A model generated the notes under the pieces. That model worked only from the letters and a program-made list of their open reading frames with translations. It made no database searches and was not told the DNA's origin. 64,000 nucleotides of DNA from Streptomyces naganishii JCM 4654 (lineage in GTDB: Bacteria; Actinomycetota; Actinomycetes; Streptomycetales; Streptomycetaceae): contig NZ_BMVF01000002.1 of the NCBI RefSeq assembly GCF_014650575.1, forward strand, positions 496,001 to 560,000. The letters run 5' to 3'. A program made the translations under genes and the position numbers. Positions 60,615-64,000 of the stretch are shown one piece after another (the stretch's first letter is position 1; each line of letters opens with the position of its first letter).

Positions 60615-61877
60615 ATGGCCGCCACCCAGAGGATCGCCGCGGGGGTCGTCGCCGCCGCGGCCTGCGCCTCGTCGCTCGCCGGTTGTGCGAGTGGCACGAG
60701 CGCTCCCCCCAAGCAGGGCGCGCACGGCGCACAGAAGGGCGCCCCGGCGCCCGGGAGCGTCGTCCGCCTGATCGGGGACGGGTCGACCGCGTACACCGGA
60801 GCACAGCCGCACCTGCCCAGACCCGAGCGGCTCAGGTCCGGCGAGAAGCCCCCGCAGTTCGTCGTGTTCTCCTGGGACGGCGCGGGCGAGGACAGCCAGA
60901 AGCTGTTCTCCCACTTCCGCAAGGTGGCCAAGGCCAACAACGCGACGATGACGTACTTCCTCAGCGGCGTGTACATGCTGCCGGAGGAGAAGCGCGACCT
61001 GTACCACCCCCCGCAGCACGCGCCGGGCGCTTCGGAGATCGGCTTCAACGACGAGAAGGGCATCGCCGACACCGCCAAGCAGGTGCGCCTGGCCTGGCTG
61101 GAGGGCAACGAGATCGGCACCCACTTCAACGGCCACTTCTGCGGCCCGGACGGCGGGGTGGGCCAGTGGTCGGTCGACGAGTGGAAGAGCGAGATCGCCC
61201 AGGCCAAGGACTTCGTGAAGACCTGGAAGACCAACAGCGGCCTGAAGAACCTGGCCCCGCTGCCCTTCGACTACGACAAGGAGCTCATCGGCGCCCGCAC
61301 GCCCTGCCTGGAGGGCCAGAAGAACTTCGTGAAGGCGGCGAGCCAGCTCGGCTTCCGCTACGACAGCAGCGGGGTGAACAACCAGATCTGGCCGAAGAAA
61401 CGTTCCGGCTTGTGGGACCTGTCCATGCAGCTGGTGCCCTTCCCCGGTCACACCTTCGAGCAGCTGACCATGGACTACAACTTCATGGTCAACCAGTCGG
61501 GCACCCGCACCCAGGGCGACCCCGACAAGTTCGACTACTGGGGCGACCAGATGCGCGACGGCCTGCTCAAGGGCTTCTACCGGGCCTACGACGGCAACCG
61601 CGCGCCTCTGGTCATCGGCAACCACTTCGAGTCCTGGAACGGCGGCACGTACATGCGCGCCGTCGAGGACGTCGTGAAGGAGGTGTGCAACAAGCCCGAG
61701 GTGCGCTGCGTCTCCTTCCGGCAGCTGGCCGACTGGCTGGACGCCCAGGACCCGCAGACCCTCGCCAAGCTGCGTGAGCTGAAGGTCGGCGAGACCCCCA
61801 AGCAGGGCTGGGCGTCCTTCCTGTCGGGCCGGCCGGCCCCGGCCCCCAAGGGCGTGCCCGGGGCGCCCAGGCCGTAG
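60615..61877 (+). CDS. secreted lipoprotein, polysaccharide deacetylase-like
   Basis: 420 aa. Lipoprotein signal: IAAGVVAAAACASSLAGC, lipidated Cys at about residue 24 (LAGC). The body has features of the NodB-like deacetylase fold: VVFSWDGAGEDSQKLF at the start (the first Asp motif, D-G), FLSGVYM, EIGTHFNGHFCG (His motif) and a late VIGNHFESWNGGTYM. Metal-binding residues are only partly conserved, so activity is uncertain. It may trim cell-wall or exopolysaccharide. SD GGTGGGCGG precedes the ATG at 60615. It is divergent from the SulP-CA gene. Confidence 0.72.
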   Translation: MAATQRIAAGVVAAAACASSLAGCASGTSAPPKQGAHGAQKGAPAPGSVVRLIGDGSTAYTGAQPHLPRPERLRSGEKPPQFVVFSWDGAGEDSQKLFSHFRKVAKANNATMTYFLSGVYMLPEEKRDLYHPPQHAPGASEIGFNDEKGIADTAKQVRLAWLEGNEIGTHFNGHFCGPDGGVGQWSVDEWKSEIAQAKDFVKTWKTNSGLKNLAPLPFDYDKELIGARTPCLEGQKNFVKAASQLGFRYDSSGVNNQIWPKKRSGLWDLSMQLVPFPGHTFEQLTMDYNFMVNQSGTRTQGDPDKFDYWGDQMRDGLLKGFYRAYDGNRAPLVIGNHFESWNGGTYMRAVEDVVKEVCNKPEVRCVSFRQLADWLDAQDPQTLAKLRELKVGETPKQGWASFLSGRPAPAPKGVPGAPRP

Positions 61878-61884
61878 CCGAACG

Positions 61885-62865
61885 TCAGGCGGTGGCGGTG
61901 ACGTCCTCGCCGAGCACGAAGCCGGGGTCGATCTGCGCCGCCAGGTCGGCCCCGGTGCGCTCGTTGCCCCACGCGGTGGCGTTCTTGAGGTGGAAGTGTG
62001 CCATCTGGCGGGTGTAGCGGTGCCAGTCGCGCAGTTCGTACGTGGCGTCGGCGGCGACCTGGAGGGTGCGCAGGGCACGGCGGTTGGCGTCCTCCAGGAA
62101 CTCGAACCGGGGCGGCCGGCCCTTCTCCATGGCGCGCACCCAGTCCGAGTGCCCGACGGTCACCAGAAGGTCGTCCCCGGTCTCGGCGCGCAGGAAGTCG
62201 ACGTCGTCGCGGCCCTGCACCTTGTTGCCGACGACCCGGAGGACGACGCCGAAGTCGCGGGCGTACTCCCTGTACTGGCGGTGGACGGAGACCCCCTTCC
62301 GGGTCGGCTCGGCGACGAGGAACGTCATGTCGAAGCGGGTGAACAGGCCGGAGGCGAAGGAGTCCGAGCCGGCCGTCATGTCGACGACCACGTACTCCTC
62401 GGGGCCGTCCACCAGGTGGTTCAGGAACAGCTCCACCGCGCCCGTCTTGGAGTGGTAGCAGGCGACCCCGAGGTCGGCGTCGGTGAAAGGACCCGTGACC
62501 ATCAAACGGACGGCGCCGCCGTCGAGTTCCACCTCCCGGGCGCAGGCGTCGTAGACGGGGTTGTCCTCGCGCACCCGCAGCAGGCGCGATCCCTCGCCGG
62601 GCGGGGTGGTCTTGATCATCGTCTCGGCAGAGGCGATACGGGGATTCGTGCCGCGCAGGTACTCCTTGATCAGCGGCAGGTGGTCGCCCAGGGCGGGCAG
62701 CGCGGCGGCCTCCGCCTCGTCCAGGCCGAGCGCGGCTCCCAGGTGCTGGTTGATGTCGGCGTCGATCGCGACGACGGGTGCGCCGGTGGCGGCGAGATGG
62801 CGGACGAACAGCGAGGACAGGGTGGTCTTGCCGCTGCCGCCCTTCCCGACGAAAGCAATTTTCAT
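61885..62865 (-). CDS. CooC/ParA-like P-loop ATPase
   Basis: 326 aa from the ATG at 62865 (a GTG 6 nt upstream gives two more residues). Deviant Walker A AFVGKGGSGKTTLSS at the N-terminus, VVAIDADINQHLG, and VVVDMTAGSDSFASGLFTRFD (switch II). The body matches CooC-type maturation ATPases that insert metals, but the Cys-x-Cys pair of CooC is not evident. No start-proximal ribosome site; TACGCT lies 7-8 nt before the ATG, suggesting a leaderless message. It ends 7 bp from the lipoprotein gene (convergent) and is divergent from the Fic-like gene. Confidence 0.8.
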   Translation of the reverse strand: MKIAFVGKGGSGKTTLSSLFVRHLAATGAPVVAIDADINQHLGAALGLDEAEAAALPALGDHLPLIKEYLRGTNPRIASAETMIKTTPPGEGSRLLRVREDNPVYDACAREVELDGGAVRLMVTGPFTDADLGVACYHSKTGAVELFLNHLVDGPEEYVVVDMTAGSDSFASGLFTRFDMTFLVAEPTRKGVSVHRQYREYARDFGVVLRVVGNKVQGRDDVDFLRAETGDDLLVTVGHSDWVRAMEKGRPPRFEFLEDANRRALRTLQVAADATYELRDWHRYTRQMAHFHLKNATAWGNERTGADLAAQIDPGFVLGEDVTATA

Positions 62866-62952
62866 GTTCACGAAGCGTAGTCGTACCTAAGCTCTCAGTG
62901 GTCGGAAGGGTGAAGAAGACCACTCCTTCGTGGGGCGGGCCGCCGGGGTGCG

Positions 62953-62977
62953 TAGTGTCGTACTCATGAGTACGACA
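62953..62977 (+). promoter_or_regulatory. leaderless promoter with a 22-bp perfect palindrome over the start codon
   Basis: TAGTGT (62953-62958) is 7 nt before the ATG at 62966. A palindrome runs from 62956 to 62977 (half-site TGTCGTACTCA), centred on the start codon and the expected transcription start. A similar half (GTAGTCGTAC) lies at 62876-62885 before the divergent ATPase gene. Confidence 0.65.
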
Positions 62978-63790
62978 GGCGCGACCGCCGACCCGCTCGC
63001 GGCCCTGGGTTCGCTGCCCGGTGTGGCCGAGTCCGTGGAGTCCGTGCGCAAGGCCGTGGACCGGGTCTACGGGCACCGGATCATGCGGCGCCGGAGCAAC
63101 GAGATCACCTCCGAGGCGGCGCTGCGCGGCGCGCGCGGTTCCGCCGCGCTCTCCGGCGCGGACTGGGCCCTGGAGGAGGTGCGCCGGCGCACCGACTTCA
63201 GCGGTGACGACGAGGCGCGCGTGGTGGGCGCGGCGCTCCGGCTGACGGCCGAGGCCGGTCAGCTGCTGTCGATCTGGCGCCAGTCCCCGCTGCGCGTGCT
63301 GGCCCGGCTGCACCTGGTCGCCGCCGCGAGCGACGACGCCCGCGTTGGCCGGCCGCGCCAGGAGGGCGAGGAGGTGGCCGAACCGCTGGTCGAGCTGCCG
63401 CTGCCCGGCGCCGCGGAGGTCTCCGGGCGGCTGGAGGGCCTGTCCGGGCTGATCGTCGAGGGCAGTTCCGCGCCCGCGCTGGTGACGGCCGCGGTCGTGC
63501 ACGGCGAACTGCTGGCGCTGCGGCCCTTCACCTCCCACAACGGGCTCGTCGCGCGGGCGGCCGAGCGCGTCGTCCTGGTGGGCAGCGGCCTCGACCCCAA
63601 GTCGGTCTGCCCGGCCGAGGTGGGCCACGCCGAACTGGGCCGCGCGGCCTACCTGGCCGCCCTCGACGGCTACGTCTCGGGGACTCCGCAGGGCATGGCC
63701 GCGTGGATCGCCCACTGCGCCAAGGCGGTGGAACTGGGCGTGCGCGAGTCGACGGCGGTGTGCGAGGCGCTGCAGCGCGGCGCGGCCTGA
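62966..63790 (+). CDS. Fic-fold protein with degenerate active site
   Basis: 274 aa. Helical, with a Fic-like end: ARLHLVAAASDD, VTAAVVHGELLALRPFTSHNG in parts, and the motif LRPFTSHNGLVARA at 185-198 where active Fic enzymes have HPFxxGNGRxxR. His is Arg186, Gly is His191 and the first Arg is Leu194; Asn192, Gly193 and Arg197 remain. AMP transfer is therefore unlikely. It may act as a binding scaffold or a redirected enzyme. Its leaderless start is covered by a perfect palindrome; a strong terminator follows. The divergent P-loop ATPase may be a partner. Confidence 0.7.
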   Translation: MSTTGATADPLAALGSLPGVAESVESVRKAVDRVYGHRIMRRRSNEITSEAALRGARGSAALSGADWALEEVRRRTDFSGDDEARVVGAALRLTAEAGQLLSIWRQSPLRVLARLHLVAAASDDARVGRPRQEGEEVAEPLVELPLPGAAEVSGRLEGLSGLIVEGSSAPALVTAAVVHGELLALRPFTSHNGLVARAAERVVLVGSGLDPKSVCPAEVGHAELGRAAYLAALDGYVSGTPQGMAAWIAHCAKAVELGVRESTAVCEALQRGAA

Positions 63791-63809
63791 GGCGCCCGGA
63801 CACACAAGT

Positions 63810-63837
63810 GCGGCGGTACGAGAACTCGTACCGCCGC
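63810..63837 (+). terminator. 13-bp hairpin after the Fic-like gene
   Basis: GCGGCGGTACGAG (63810-63822) pairs perfectly with 63825-63837 with AA between them. The remaining 163 bp to the window edge contain no gene I can see and are probably the upstream region of the next one. Confidence 0.85.
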
Positions 63838-64000
63838 TGGCATGTCCACCGAGTTACCAAGCGTCCTCGATATGTCGCCCATCAGGTCGGGAACTTTGCC
63901 CGTCACCTGGTGCGGCTGGCCCGTAATCGACGGGTCGACGTCGCGTGGGTGCCCGGTGTTCATGCTCGGTCCGTGGGGCCAAATGCGTTTTGAAGGTGAT

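Overview
The window looks like the chromosomal core of a Streptomyces (or very close relative). Support: very high G+C with strong third-position bias, many GTG/TTG starts, several ECF sigma/anti-sigma pairs, eukaryotic-type Ser/Thr kinases, an XRE/DUF397 pair, a WhiB-like protein matching WblA, and gene order that I recognise from memory as the S. coelicolor recR-ask-asd to wblA-crp-nth-acs stretch. The second half (38.7-57.6 kb) also keeps the order of the mycobacterial ponA2-whiB4-bagB/bagA-ridA-MBL-crp-nth-nudix-marP-ephE-acs block.

Layout. 0-6 kb: tail of a 5'-nucleotidase, then a leftward run (class III aminotransferase, GntR regulator, GT2/membrane glycosyltransferase, conserved hypothetical) with a 40-bp palindrome before the regulator. 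6-12.7 kb: sensor Ser/Thr kinase, SLATT-like membrane protein, ybaB-recR-DUF5063, a membrane-anchored degenerate receiver protein, and an XRE/DUF397 pair. 12.8-15.3 kb: aspartokinase (with a likely internal beta-subunit start) and aspartate-semialdehyde dehydrogenase. 15.7-27.4 kb: SigE-family sigma factor plus membrane partner, SURF1, S9 peptidase, a TrkA-N/RCK membrane protein, a permease/DUF1980 pair, a LLM oxidoreductase with a structured leader, and an ECF sigma/zinc anti-sigma pair. 27.5-33.0 kb: kinase-ABC exporter-His-rich peptide module, a surface protein with its own class F-like sortase, and another ECF sigma with a Pro-rich membrane partner.

33.1-35.9 kb is accessory DNA: a 216-aa protein made almost entirely of nine tandem 21-23-aa units, a helical acidic partner protein, an ABM-domain protein and a frameshifted tyrosine-recombinase remnant ending next to a tRNA-Pro. 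I consider the repeat protein/partner pair the best candidate for an undescribed system.

35.9-57.7 kb is conserved housekeeping: metallophosphoesterase, YqeY, class A PBP, WblA, two ArsA/Get3-like ATPases (BagA/BagB type), DUF4177, RidA, NUDIX, MBL hydrolase, nucleotidyltransferase, Crp with an apparent autoregulatory site, endonuclease III with a histone-like tail, CoA-type NUDIX, MarP-type protease, a 58-aa conserved small protein, EphE-like hydrolase, holin-like protein, NhaA and acetyl-CoA synthetase. 57.9-64 kb: a SulP transporter fused to a beta-carbonic anhydrase, a deacetylase-like lipoprotein, a CooC/ParA-like ATPase and a divergent Fic-fold protein with a degenerate active site and a 22-bp palindrome on its start codon.

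Two window-wide patterns stand out. First, many genes have a -10-like TANNNT hexamer 6-7 nt before the start codon, as expected for leaderless mRNAs. Second, at least seven genes carry short tandem duplications right at or after their stop codon, several of which copy the stop itself. All identifications come from reading the sequence; no database search was possible.
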